Assembly (NCBI GenBank): GCA_903895725.1
Contig: CAITUV010000046.1
Span: forward strand, 124,001 to 188,000
DNA length: 64,000 bases
Direction: 5' to 3'
Source: an uncultured Myxococcales bacterium
GTDB taxonomy: Bacteria > Myxococcota_A > UBA9042 > CAIXZC01
The number at the start of each line of letters is the position of its first letter. Within the stretch, counting starts at the first letter, position 1. The translations under genes were made by a program, and so were the position numbers. The notes under the pieces were generated by a model. That model was given only the letters and a program-made list of their open reading frames with translations, made no database searches and had not been told where the DNA came from. Of this stretch, positions 43,305 to 51,590 are shown in pieces.

Positions 43305-43949
43305 GTGCGAAGAATGACCCCGAAAGTGATGGAGTTCGTGCCGGCGATGGGTCTGCTCGCCATCTGCGGGCTCTGCGGATGCGACGAGGAGCCGGTCGTC
43401 CTGGTGGACTACACCCCACGATGCGTCGGATTCTCGTTCCAGTACTTCGAAGTCTCGAGGAACGGCCCGGGCTGGACGCTCGAGGGTCCCGTCCGGCCGA
43501 AAGACCTCCCCGAGTACCTGGATGTCGAAATCGGCGAATGCTCCTGGGGGGGCCTGGCGTCCGTGGATGTGCAGGACATTGAATTGCGCTCAATCCCGTC
43601 CCCCGACGCGCCTACCGAGGAGCCGACTCCGCTCGACTTCGTCCTTGAGCCGGACGTGGACCTGCCGGTATCCCTCCGGGAACCGGGGAAGAACGCCCCC
43701 AAGGACTCGGTTCCGAGCCTCACGATTCGCATTCCGACCGAGGCACTGACGGGCATCGCTTCGCACAGGGCAGTGCTCGACGTGACGACGAATGCGGCCG
43801 AGGCCGAGGCTACCTCCCATCCGGGCCAGGGAGTCTGCAACGAGGACCCGGCAACAGGGCGCATCAACGGCTGGTGCGGCGTGTCCGAACGCCCGACCCC
43901 CGACGATGGCAAGTTCGTGACGAGGATCGAGTTCTGGATTGTGCCGTGA
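43305..43949 (+). CDS. lipoprotein, intact form of the 26522 paralogue
   Basis: A 214-residue protein from the GTG at 43305, which aligns with the ATG of its paralogue; an ATG follows at 43314. The signal sequence ends GLCGC. The mature part opens DEEPVVLVDYTP and includes a middle region (CVGFSFQYFEVSRNGPGW, DVEIGECSWGGLAS) missing from the 26522 copy. It ends with a conserved block (SVPSLTIRIPTEALTGIA, CNEDPATGRINGWCGVSE). No domain is recognised. It is the second gene of the sigma-54 unit that starts at 41411. Confidence 0.75.
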   Translation: MRRMTPKVMEFVPAMGLLAICGLCGCDEEPVVLVDYTPRCVGFSFQYFEVSRNGPGWTLEGPVRPKDLPEYLDVEIGECSWGGLASVDVQDIELRSIPSPDAPTEEPTPLDFVLEPDVDLPVSLREPGKNAPKDSVPSLTIRIPTEALTGIASHRAVLDVTTNAAEAEATSHPGQGVCNEDPATGRINGWCGVSERPTPDDGKFVTRIEFWIVP

Positions 43950-44028
43950 CGGAGACCCCGAGCGCCGAAAGAGGTTGGATGGCCGGGGCCGCAGAAAGGT
44001 CCCTGTTGCCAGGAATGATGTCACCCCC

Positions 44029-44150
44029 TCACATTGCCGCCTCCTGGATGTCGCTGCAATCCCCGCCCGACTTGGACAGCCACTGACCGTCCGTGACGAT
44101 GCCGAGATCGGCCCTCGGTACCGGCTTGTCGAAGATCGGCTCGCCTGGGA
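44029..44150 (-). pseudogene. C-terminal fragment of a ZU5-type lipoprotein gene
   Basis: Leftward codons give PIFDKPVPRADLGIVTDG and end SDIQEAAM, matching the end of 27059-29239. A stop in the same frame at 44162 and the absence of homology further upstream show that only the tail is present. The segment from within 43305-43949 through this tail is duplicated at 26640-27180. Confidence 0.7.
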
Positions 44151-44163
44151 TCACCGGCTTTCC

Positions 44164-44786
44164 TCACAACCACACGGCCAGCGACAGCCCGGCCATGAAC
44201 GTGGGAGCGAGGACATCCACCTGGTCGATGATGATCGGCCCGTTGCCGACCTGCGGATGCTCGTGGGTGTTGTTCTCCAACTGCCCCCACTTCCAGCCTG
44301 CCGAAGCGAACAACTGGCAGCCGAAGTGCTTGCCCATGAAGCCCCATGAAACCGACAGGAGCCCCTCTGCTACCACGCCGGACATGTCGTCGCCCGGCTC
44401 CGCGACGCCCAGGTATGGCATGAGCGCTCCCAGCTCCACTCCGGCCCTCCCGGCCCACGAGGGAAGGGTCTCGAACCAGAAGTTCCCATAGGCATGGAGC
44501 CCGGAGAGCATGATGGGGGCACCGATCACGTCGTTGGCCGTCTTCATGTCCTGGTGGATCACCCGGAGCGGGGAGTAGGAACCCCCGCGGACCACTGCTC
44601 GGAGACCCTCCAGCCGACCAGCACGCTCCCCATTGGCAACGGCTTCTCGGACGGGGCCACGTCCGTTCCCAAACGGACCTCGGCCACGGGGCCGCCCTGT
44701 GCGCGGGCGGTTACGGCGGCCAGCAGGACGACACCGAGCACAGTCAGACGCAGTCGCAACACCGCAGCCTTGGTCGGGGTGCTCAT
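44164..44786 (-). pseudogene. frameshifted outer-membrane barrel-like protein gene (paralogue of 21510)
   Basis: The ATG at 44786 (AGGAGG upstream) starts MSTPTKAAVLRLRLTVLG, a signal sequence ending TARAQG. The product follows the 21510 protein to SEQWSAGV, then loses the frame near 44580, where one base is missing relative to the paralogue. The match resumes in another frame (SYSPLRVIHQDM) and continues to FMAGLSLAVWL. Apart from this single base the gene is complete, so the change is either recent or a sequencing error. The start overlaps the stop of the upstream lipoprotein gene by ATGA. Confidence 0.7.
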
Positions 44787-46828
44787 GGACAACCTCCTGG
44801 TGCATGGGTGCAGCCCGTGACCGCATCGCAGGCATCGACGGTGCAAGGGTCGCCGTCGTCGCAGAAGCCCGGGCCCTTCTCGAGCCAGGCGCAGACCCCG
44901 GTGTCGTTGTAGCAGCGGTGGTCCTCGCAGACGTGACCGGCCGGGCACTGGGAGTCGAACGAGCACTCCGGCGGCTTCACGCACTTCTGGTTGTCGCAGA
45001 TCATCCCCGCGGTGCAGACGGCGTCGGTCTTGCACTCAGGCAGCGACGGGATGGGGAGGCAGACCTGACCGCAGTAGTGGCCGTCCGGGCACTGGCTGTC
45101 GAGCACGCATCCGCCTTCCGGCTTGCACACGCCGTCCTGGCAGGTGTAGCCCTCCCGCCAGGCAAGGCAAGGGGCATCAGCCTTGCAGGAGAGGATTTCA
45201 TTGGGACCGCCGCAGAACCCGGCGATGCACAGCTTGCCCTGGGCATTCGTGCAGTCGGACTCGGTGCTGCAGGCGGGCTTCAGGGCAACGCATCCGGGAT
45301 GGCAGTACTGCCCCGGCGCACATTCCGAATCCAGGATGCAATCGTTGCTCGGCTCGTTGCAGGTCGACCCCTGGCATTCCTTGCCCTCGGGACAGTCGGA
45401 GTCGTAGATGCACGGGGCGACGCACGAGCCGCACCCCTCGCCCTCGCACAGCAGCGGATCGCCCGCGAACCCGATGCAGAGCGGCAGGTACGGCGGGCAA
45501 GCGGGCGAGTCGGACGGGAAGCAGTCGTGGCCGAAGCACCAGTGGTCGGCCCCGCACGTTCCTCCCGAACAATCCGAGTCCTCCCAGCAGTTGCCCTGCT
45601 CCATGCAGAAGCCGGCCTCCACGTCGCAGTAGTGCGGCTTGTTCCAGGTCTTGCAGTCCAGGGTGGTCTGGCACGGGGTGCGCTTCCGGCACTGGAGGAA
45701 CTTGTCGCAGTAGTGCTCCGGTGCCCCACCGCAGTCGTCATCGGTCGTGCATTCCTGGTCCACGCACACGCCGAACAGGCAGAGCTGGCCGTCCGGGCAG
45801 GTGAACGGCTCGCACTCGGTGGTGCACCGCCGTCCGAACTTGGTGGTCAGGCATTGCAGCCCATCCTTGCACAGGCCGCACGTCCCTCCGCATCCGTCGG
45901 GACCGCATTCGTCACCTTCGCAGGAGGGGACGCAGCCGCAGTTGCCGTCGGGGCAGGGGGCCAGGGTGTGCACGGCGTAGCGTACCTTGTACTTCTCCCA
46001 CAGCCAGACAAGGGTCAACTGACTTCCGTCGGCCAGCGTGGCCTGGAGCGCTCCGGAGCGCCCCTGGAGAGGCCAGTGTTTCGACCAGGCGCCTTCCTGG
46101 TGCACGAACTCCTGCAGAGGTGCCCACAGCAAGGTTGTCTCTACCGGATCGACCTGCACTCCCTGCAACTCAAGCTTGCAGGCCGGACTGCCGGAAAGGT
46201 CGCGGGCGACGAGGTGCGTGGTGCCCTCCACGACCTGACTCGCCATCTCCCACAGGGCGGGCGTATCGAGCCGAAAGACGGTGTCGCTGCCGTCGAACAC
46301 CTCCCAGACGCAGGTGGTGCTCGTGCACGTCTTCCAGCCCTGGGCGTCCACGATCTCAAGATCGAGCTTCCCTGAGCTCCATTGGAAACCGTCCGGAACG
46401 AGCGCCTCGAGGTAGTCGATGTCATCCTGGCACAGCTCGAAGTCACCGCACTTGCCCGACAGGCAGGGCCATGAGTCGCCGTAGAGAGCACAGTCGCTGC
46501 TGCCTACCCAGCAGGGAATGTGTCCGACGAGGGCGGCGTTCATGATCCCGTTCGTGCAAGTGACCTCCTCGTCGGGGCAGAAAGTGTGGTTGGTACACTC
46601 CGCCGCCCGGGTCTCGGGAACGGCGTCCTTCCCGTCCGGTCCAGCCGCATCCAGATCAGCCAGGATCTCGTTGTGAGCCGGGAGGTCGAAGCTCAATCCG
46701 GAGTCCACGTCGGATACGTCCTGGGCCGGTGCAATCTCGACATCTCGTCCCTTCGAGGTGCACGCCGCTACCAGCAGAGCGAGCGCAAGAGCCGACGCTC
46801 CCCGAAGTGTCCTCCTCCTCATCGCCAT
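44783..46828 (-). CDS. Cys-rich lipoprotein, leftward from promoter repeat C
   Basis: A 681-residue protein starting MAMRRRTLRGASALALALLVAAC (lipobox VAAC). The second ATG at 46822 has AAGGAGG at the ideal distance and may be the true start. Residues ~75-290 form a domain with a few cysteines (FQWSSGKLDLEIVDAQGW). Then comes CGPDGCGGTCGLC and about a dozen EGF-like or Dickkopf-like units (CVDQECTTDDDCGG, CPDGHYCGQVC), closing with DDGDPCTVDACDAVTGCT. The first 70 residues and the CGxDGCGG region match the truncated gene at 48720-49235. Its minus-strand TTGACA lies in promoter repeat C. Confidence 0.8.
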   Translation of the reverse strand: MAMRRRTLRGASALALALLVAACTSKGRDVEIAPAQDVSDVDSGLSFDLPAHNEILADLDAAGPDGKDAVPETRAAECTNHTFCPDEEVTCTNGIMNAALVGHIPCWVGSSDCALYGDSWPCLSGKCGDFELCQDDIDYLEALVPDGFQWSSGKLDLEIVDAQGWKTCTSTTCVWEVFDGSDTVFRLDTPALWEMASQVVEGTTHLVARDLSGSPACKLELQGVQVDPVETTLLWAPLQEFVHQEGAWSKHWPLQGRSGALQATLADGSQLTLVWLWEKYKVRYAVHTLAPCPDGNCGCVPSCEGDECGPDGCGGTCGLCKDGLQCLTTKFGRRCTTECEPFTCPDGQLCLFGVCVDQECTTDDDCGGAPEHYCDKFLQCRKRTPCQTTLDCKTWNKPHYCDVEAGFCMEQGNCWEDSDCSGGTCGADHWCFGHDCFPSDSPACPPYLPLCIGFAGDPLLCEGEGCGSCVAPCIYDSDCPEGKECQGSTCNEPSNDCILDSECAPGQYCHPGCVALKPACSTESDCTNAQGKLCIAGFCGGPNEILSCKADAPCLAWREGYTCQDGVCKPEGGCVLDSQCPDGHYCGQVCLPIPSLPECKTDAVCTAGMICDNQKCVKPPECSFDSQCPAGHVCEDHRCYNDTGVCAWLEKGPGFCDDGDPCTVDACDAVTGCTHAPGGCP

Positions 46829-46844
46829 CCTCCTTGCTCCTCAA

Positions 46845-47090
46845 GCATCCGCATTCCTGGCGAGAATGTCAACGCGTACACACAATCACGTAAACAATAT
46901 GTACGGGCCTGTCGTTCGGCCCCAGATTGTCTCTTCGTCTCCCACACCGGACTCACGGGCCTGCTTCAAGCGTCCGCCGCCCCAATGGCCCGGGCTTTGG
47001 TCGAAGAAGTCTGCAACCGTCGTGCCAGTTGAGGGAGCAGGGGAAAATCGTCATGGCACAGCGACTTCATTTCAGCGCAGCGGAAGCAAG
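46845..47090. repeat. divergent promoter repeat, copy C (degenerate rightward half)
   Basis: It is conserved from CAAGCATCCGCATTCC to the TGGCACA at 47054, but the -12 half is CTTCA instead of TTGCT, and similarity ends near 47090. The rightward sigma-54 promoter is therefore probably dead, in keeping with the replacement of its gene by the ATPase unit. Confidence 0.75.
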
Positions 47091-47165
47091 GTTGCCGTTG
47101 CCCATCCGGCGATTCGCCGCTTCCTCCGAACGTCGGGTCCGTCGGATGGGCTACTGGCTGACCCA

Positions 47166-47197
47166 ATATTCCGGAATATGGTCAGGACGTTGACCAT
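47166..47197. promoter_or_regulatory. paired palindromes at the ATPase promoter, probable operator
   Basis: ATATTCCGGAATAT (47166-47179) is a perfect 14-bp palindrome. It is followed immediately by ATGGTCA-N6-TGACCAT (47178-47197), whose right arm overlaps the -35 hexamer. Such placement suits repression. Confidence 0.55.
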
Positions 47198-47218
47198 CTT
47201 GCCCGTTGCGACTACAAT
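47190..47218 (+). promoter_or_regulatory. sigma-70 promoter of the ATPase gene
   Basis: TTGACC (47190-47195) and TACAAT (47213-47218) are separated by 17 bp; each matches the consensus at five of six bases. It is 78 bp before the start codon. Confidence 0.7.
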
Positions 47219-47295
47219 GAGCATGGGCGATTGGTGCGAAACGCGTTCCGCCCAACGCAAGCAGCGACGGCCGAATCAAGGGGGGAGGCGCAGCC

Positions 47296-48702
47296 ATGGA
47301 TCTTGAGAGAATGTCGGAGCAGAGCCCTTGGTGGGGAGACGCTACGTCTCTGGCCAGGGATCCCCATCTGGTGCGCTACGACGCCCTGTCGCTGAAGCTG
47401 GGGCATCCGGTCGAGGAGGACGTCGCCCACGAATCGACGGGCATCCAGGTCTTGAGAGGGCCGCGGCAGGTGGGGAAGACTACGCTGGTGAAGCGGCTGG
47501 TGCGGAAGCTGCTTCAGAGGGGCGTGCCGGCCAGACACGTGCTTTACCTCGCACTCGACGTGGCGGCAATTCACGCCCAGGCGGGTCTCCTCGATGCCAT
47601 TCGTGGTTTCGTCCGGCTGAGTCCGGCCCGAGGCCGGCGCTACGTCTTCCTCGACGAGGTTACGTATTGCGCTGAATGGGCCACGGCTCTCAAGGCAGCC
47701 GCAGATCTGGGGCTGCTCGAGGATACCCTCGTGGTGGCCACCGGCTCGCACGCACTGGACCTGGCCAGAGGTACGGAGCGGCTCCCTGGCCGGCGCGGGT
47801 CGCTCGAGTCCAGGTTCAATCTTGAGATGGGGTACTACCCCTTTAGCGAGTTGGTGCGTGCGCAGGGAAGCTCGCCGATGGCAGCGAGCTCGTGGGATCC
47901 GGCGGACTTGTATGCTGCTGCCCGTGAGAACACGATTCGCTCGTCGGCTTCCGGCGATGCCTTCGGCCTGTTTCTTCGGGCAGGCGGACTGCCCCGGCCC
48001 CTGGCGGATACTGCCTCGGTCGGGATGTTCACGCTCGAGTCGGCCGCGGTGCACCGTGATGCCGTGCTCGGAGACTTGCTCCGTGCGGGGAGGAACGAGA
48101 TCCAACTCCGAGAGATCCTGCGGGCGGTCGTCCAGAGCAGTGGCAGTCCGGTCACCTGGCACGGACTTGCGGAGCGCGTGGCCATGGGATCGAAGAACAC
48201 CGTGGCGGAATACCTGGATACCATGCAGTCATGCTACCTGGTCCACGTTCTCCCTCAGCCGGTTTCGCTTGGCTCCGGCGTGCCGGCCCCGAAAAAAGCT
48301 CGCAAGATCTTGTTCCGGGACCCCTTCATCCAGCACGTGTTCGCAGCCTGGGCAACGGGGGCAGCCGATGCCAGGGGGACTTCCGCTGCATGCCTCTCCG
48401 CCCCGCGGTGCACCGGGGCCCTCGTGGAGAGTGCGGTGGCGGGCCAGTTGCTGCCTCGGTTCCGGCAAGTCATGCACTGGCGCAATGGGGGCGAGGTCGA
48501 CCTCATCGGCGTGACCGAGAGCGGCGAGCAGGTGCGTTTCGAGGTCAAGTACCAGGGGCAGATCACTTCCGGCGACAGGAAGCACCTCAAAGCAGCCGGT
48601 GGCGGCATCATCGTATCGCGCTCGACGCTGTCCTTCGACGCTGCCACGAGAGTGGCGGCAATCCCGGCCCCGCTCCTGTTGCTGTCGGTGCCGGCGGTTT
48701 GA
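47296..48702 (+). CDS. AAA ATPase with DUF4143/nuclease-like C-terminus
   Basis: A 468-residue protein; the ATG at 47296 has GGGGGAGG upstream. Walker A is GPRQVGKTT (55-63) and Walker B is YVFLDEV (116-122), followed by sensor-like VVATGSHALDL; this is the AAA_14 type. The C-terminal ~200 residues are of the DUF4143 type and include EVDLIGV and RFEVKYQG, a PD-(D/E)xK-like arrangement. Such proteins are common stand-alone accessory genes with uncertain roles in DNA-related or defence processes. It has its own promoter and operator, and is bordered by broken copies of the surrounding lipoprotein units, so it arrived by replacement. Confidence 0.85.
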   Translation: MDLERMSEQSPWWGDATSLARDPHLVRYDALSLKLGHPVEEDVAHESTGIQVLRGPRQVGKTTLVKRLVRKLLQRGVPARHVLYLALDVAAIHAQAGLLDAIRGFVRLSPARGRRYVFLDEVTYCAEWATALKAAADLGLLEDTLVVATGSHALDLARGTERLPGRRGSLESRFNLEMGYYPFSELVRAQGSSPMAASSWDPADLYAAARENTIRSSASGDAFGLFLRAGGLPRPLADTASVGMFTLESAAVHRDAVLGDLLRAGRNEIQLREILRAVVQSSGSPVTWHGLAERVAMGSKNTVAEYLDTMQSCYLVHVLPQPVSLGSGVPAPKKARKILFRDPFIQHVFAAWATGAADARGTSAACLSAPRCTGALVESAVAGQLLPRFRQVMHWRNGGEVDLIGVTESGEQVRFEVKYQGQITSGDRKHLKAAGGGIIVSRSTLSFDAATRVAAIPAPLLLLSVPAV

Positions 48703-48719
48703 CGCCGGGGTCTTCGGCC

Positions 48720-49235
48720 CGGTGCCGGTTCCCCGCCGCAGTCGTCGTCGCTCTGGCATTCCTGGTCCACGCACACGCCGAACAGGCAGAACTGGCCGTC
48801 CGGGCAGGTGAACGGCTCGCACTCGGTCGTGCATCTCCGTCCGAACAGGGTGGTCAGGCATTGCAGCCCTTCTTCGCACAGGCCGCACGTCCCTCCACAT
48901 CCGTCGTCCCCACACTCGTTCCCCTCGCAGGAGGGGACGTAACCGCAGTTGCCATCAGGGCAAGCGTCTTGGGCCGGCACGTCCGTGCACTTCGGCCCAC
49001 AAGTGTCCTCCGTCTCCTTCCCTGGAGGAGCGTCCTTCCCGTCCAGGCCAACCGCACCCAGATCAGCGAGGACCTCGTTGTCGACCGGGAGGTCGAGGTT
49101 CAATCCGGAGTCCACCTCGGACATGTCCTGGGCCAGCTGAATCTCGACATCTTCGCCCTTCGCCGTGCACGCCGCAACCAGCAGAGCGAGCGCAATAACC
49201 GACGCTCCCCGAAGTGTCTTCCTCCTCATCGCCAT
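48720..49235 (-). pseudogene. 3'-truncated Cys-rich lipoprotein gene (paralogue of 44783)
   Basis: From the ATG at 49235 (or 49229) the product MAMRRKTLRGASVIALALLVAAC follows the 44783 protein, with an internal shortcut, through CGDDGCGGTCGLC to CQSDDDCGG. The similarity stops near 48720, 18 bp after the ATPase stop. The frame then stays open to 48255 only as antisense of the ATPase gene. The 3' part was lost when the ATPase unit arrived. A lipidated N-terminal fragment with a foreign tail could still be made. Confidence 0.7.
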
Positions 49236-49242
49236 CCCCCTC

Positions 49243-49522
49243 GCACCTCCAGCATCCGCATTTCTGGCGAGAATGTCAACGCGTACATACCATCACGTAA
49301 ACAATGCATACATGCCGGCTATCCGGCCCCAGACTGTCTCCTTATCCCTTGCACGTGGCTCACGGGCCTTCCCGATGCTCCCGCCGCCCCAATGCACGGC
49401 CCGGGCTCCGAACGAAGGAGTCTGCAACCGTTGTGCCAGGGGAGGGGGTGCGGGACGACGGTCGTGGCACGGGGATTGCTTTCCAGTGCTGCGGAAGGAT
49501 AGTGTTGTGGAAGGAGGTGGCG
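49243..49522. repeat. divergent promoter repeat, copy D
   Basis: All conserved blocks are present between the leftward truncated lipoprotein gene and the rightward gene at 49523, including the minus-strand TTGACA and the GTCTGCAACCGTTGTGC box. Confidence 0.8.
49465..49480 (+). promoter_or_regulatory. sigma-54 promoter, copy D
   Basis: TGGCACG-GGGA-TTGCT is a full consensus match, about 45 bp before the ATG at 49523. Confidence 0.75.
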
Positions 49523-50458
49523 ATGAAACATCAGACCGACACACTTCAGGCGTTGACGCTCGTCACCTTCTCTGTCCTGGGAGCGCTGCTTGCGGGGGGC
49601 TGTGGGGATCCGCAGGACGAGTCCGATGCCGTAGCCGACCGACGCTCTCCAGACGACCTGGCAGCGAATGACATGGCGGCCATCGACCCGGCTGACCTGT
49701 CGCCCGACGCACTGATATTCGCAGCCAAGCGGGGTGGCGGAATGGTGATGGAGGGCGAGGAGATCTTCTTCACGCAGCACCATGGGAACGTCGTGGTGTA
49801 CGTTTTCGGCGACCGTCGTGTGGTCTGGCTCGACCATGACTCCGATCTGGGCTACCGAGTCTTCCTCGAAGCGGCCATACCCGAAGCGACGTTCGCCGAG
49901 TTGCTGGGCCTCGCTGCGGAGTTGACCATGGCGGACAAGGGCCACTTCACGACCTGCCAGGCCCTCGACGCAGGCAGCGAGTTCGCTTACGTGAATGTGC
50001 CTGGCGTCGAGTTTCAGGCATCGGCCTGGACAGCGTTCAATGGAGAGCCGGACTGCGAGCCTCCGGAAGACGAGCCGCAGCCCAAGCCGGCGCTTGCCTC
50101 ACTGGTCGAGGGCATCTTCGCGTTGCGCAAGCTTCCCGGCGAGGTCGTCGTCACGGACCGCCTCCTGCTGGGCGGTTACCAGGCCGCTGAGTGGGGTGCA
50201 CCTTGCGCTGCGGAGAATGCGGCGAAATGGCCCTTCGATTCGGTCGCATTCCCGGAGAACGAGGAGTACACGTTCTGGACCCAGATCCTTGAGGGACAGT
50301 CCGCCGCCGAAGTCAGGGACTTCCTGCGGGCTCGTCTTGACGACAAGGCACGGGCATGGGGCACGAGCGTGAAGAGCGCCTGCGTGAGCCGGGGGGAGCA
50401 GTTCTACCGAGTCTTCTACGACGACATGCTGCCCGGGGAAGAGGAGTACCCGTTCTGA
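49523..50458 (+). CDS. lipoprotein behind sigma-54 promoter D
   Basis: A 311-residue protein; the ATG at 49523 follows AAGGAGG. MKHQTDTLQALTLVTFSVLGALLAGGC is a lipoprotein signal with lipobox AGGC. An Asp-rich linker precedes a domain beginning IFAAKRGGGMVMEGEEIFFTQ, and the chain has only a few cysteines (CQALDAGSEF, CEPPEDE, CAAENA). No family is recognised. The first codons resemble those of 41411-43285 (MRHQ / MKHQ), so the genes behind these promoters share at least their leader. Confidence 0.7.
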   Translation: MKHQTDTLQALTLVTFSVLGALLAGGCGDPQDESDAVADRRSPDDLAANDMAAIDPADLSPDALIFAAKRGGGMVMEGEEIFFTQHHGNVVVYVFGDRRVVWLDHDSDLGYRVFLEAAIPEATFAELLGLAAELTMADKGHFTTCQALDAGSEFAYVNVPGVEFQASAWTAFNGEPDCEPPEDEPQPKPALASLVEGIFALRKLPGEVVVTDRLLLGGYQAAEWGAPCAAENAAKWPFDSVAFPENEEYTFWTQILEGQSAAEVRDFLRARLDDKARAWGTSVKSACVSRGEQFYRVFYDDMLPGEEEYPF

Positions 50459-50509
50459 GGTGCGGGCTGCCGGCACCGCGCTGCAGCGCGGAGCCGCCAC
50501 CCTTGGAGC

Positions 50510-50538
50510 TTGGGATCCGCCCGTTGGCGCGCTATGCT
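50510..50538 (+). promoter_or_regulatory. candidate promoter of the selenoprotein gene
   Basis: TTGGGA (50510-50515) and TATGCT (50533-50538) are 17 bp apart, about 30 bp before the TTG start. The pair matches the one before the M14 peptidase gene (38171-38199). Confidence 0.45.
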
Positions 50539-50567
50539 TGGACTGGGGCGAGCGAGAGGAACGTGGA

Positions 50568-51545
50568 TTGAACGGAGTTGTGGCCCACACGACGTCGTAT
50601 CCTGTTCTTTGGTGTGCAACGTGTGCAGTGGTATCGATGTCTGCCGCAGGGTGCATACGGTCCCGATGCTATTCCGACCAGGACTGCCCACAGGATCGCT
50701 ACTGCAGCCAGACCGGTGATTGCAGGAAGAAGTGTGCGGGCGAAGCCGACTGTCCCTCGGGGAGCTACTGTCAGTCCACATCCGGCAAGTGCCTCCAGAG
50801 ACAATGCGATGTCGACTCCGACTGTGGCGATGGCGGCCACTGCCAAGGATACAAGTGTGTGGAGTGCGTTGCTGACGAGCATTGCGGTGCCGATCAGACC
50901 TGCTACTTCGGCCATTGTGTCGCGATGGCCGCGGGGTGCCAGTGCACGCTGGCACCGCCCTTCTGTGCGGAGGATTGCAATCCGTCGTCGCCGTTCGGCA
51001 CCGGGATTGGGCGGCAACTTGTGTGCGTTCCCGAGAACCTGGCGAACGGAGCGCTCCTGTTCTTCGGCTCCGTGGGGTGACCGCATTGCAGGGCAAGGTT
51101 TGCCCTCCTGGAGGCGCTGCGGGATGAGTTGGAGGACGAGGGAGAGACTCCCCTCGTTCTGTTCATGCAGCTCAAGACGTTCGACGCCACGCCCGACTAT
51201 GTCGAGAAGAACATGAACGGCAGCACTGTTCCCGTCTTGCAGGACACGGAGGAGCTCGACCTGTGGGGCATGTACAGCACGCTGTGGCCGCATTTCGACA
51301 CCACCTTGGAGAGCATGTACTACCGGGTGGTCCTGGTCGACCGGACCGGTTGCGTAGCAGCTCTGTTCGGCCCGCTGAGCGACGAGGATCTCGAGGGGCT
51401 TGGGAAGGCTGCGCTCAAGCAGGCGTGGGCAGAAGCCCTGCACGCAGAATGTAGCGCATCGCCAGTGGGCAACGACCGAGGAGCCGAGCCGGTCGAAGGC
51501 ACGGGCCCCGGATCCGACCTCGCTGAGCAGGCCGGAATGCCATAG
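50568..51545 (+). CDS. thioredoxin-fold selenolipoprotein (UGA read as selenocysteine)
   Basis: A 325-residue product if the in-frame TGA at 51078-51080 is read as selenocysteine. The start is a TTG at 50568 (GAGAGGAAC upstream), giving a signal sequence with lipobox SAAGC (Cys29). Residues 30-130 are Cys-rich (CYSDQDCPQDRYCSQTGDC, then CDVDSDCGDGGHC). A thioredoxin-like domain follows: ALLFFGSVG, then Sec171-Pro-His-Cys174 (a DsbA-like CPHC site with Sec first), helix ALLEALRDEL, strand PLVLFMQL, and cis-Pro222 in STVPVLQD. The codons on both sides of the TGA share one frame and join into one fold. A hairpin of the bacterial SECIS type begins ten bases after the TGA. It is probably an extracytoplasmic redox enzyme. 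Confidence 0.8.
51090..51106 (+). promoter_or_regulatory. bacterial SECIS-like hairpin
   Basis: AGGGCAA-GGT-TTGCCCT forms a perfect seven-pair stem with a GGT loop whose first G lies 17 bases after the UGA. That matches the position and loop Gs expected of a bacterial SECIS element bound by SelB. Confidence 0.75.
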
Positions 51546-51590
51546 GGCGGCATCTCGCCGGCACGCTCACTTCGTCGGCGCATGCAGAGT

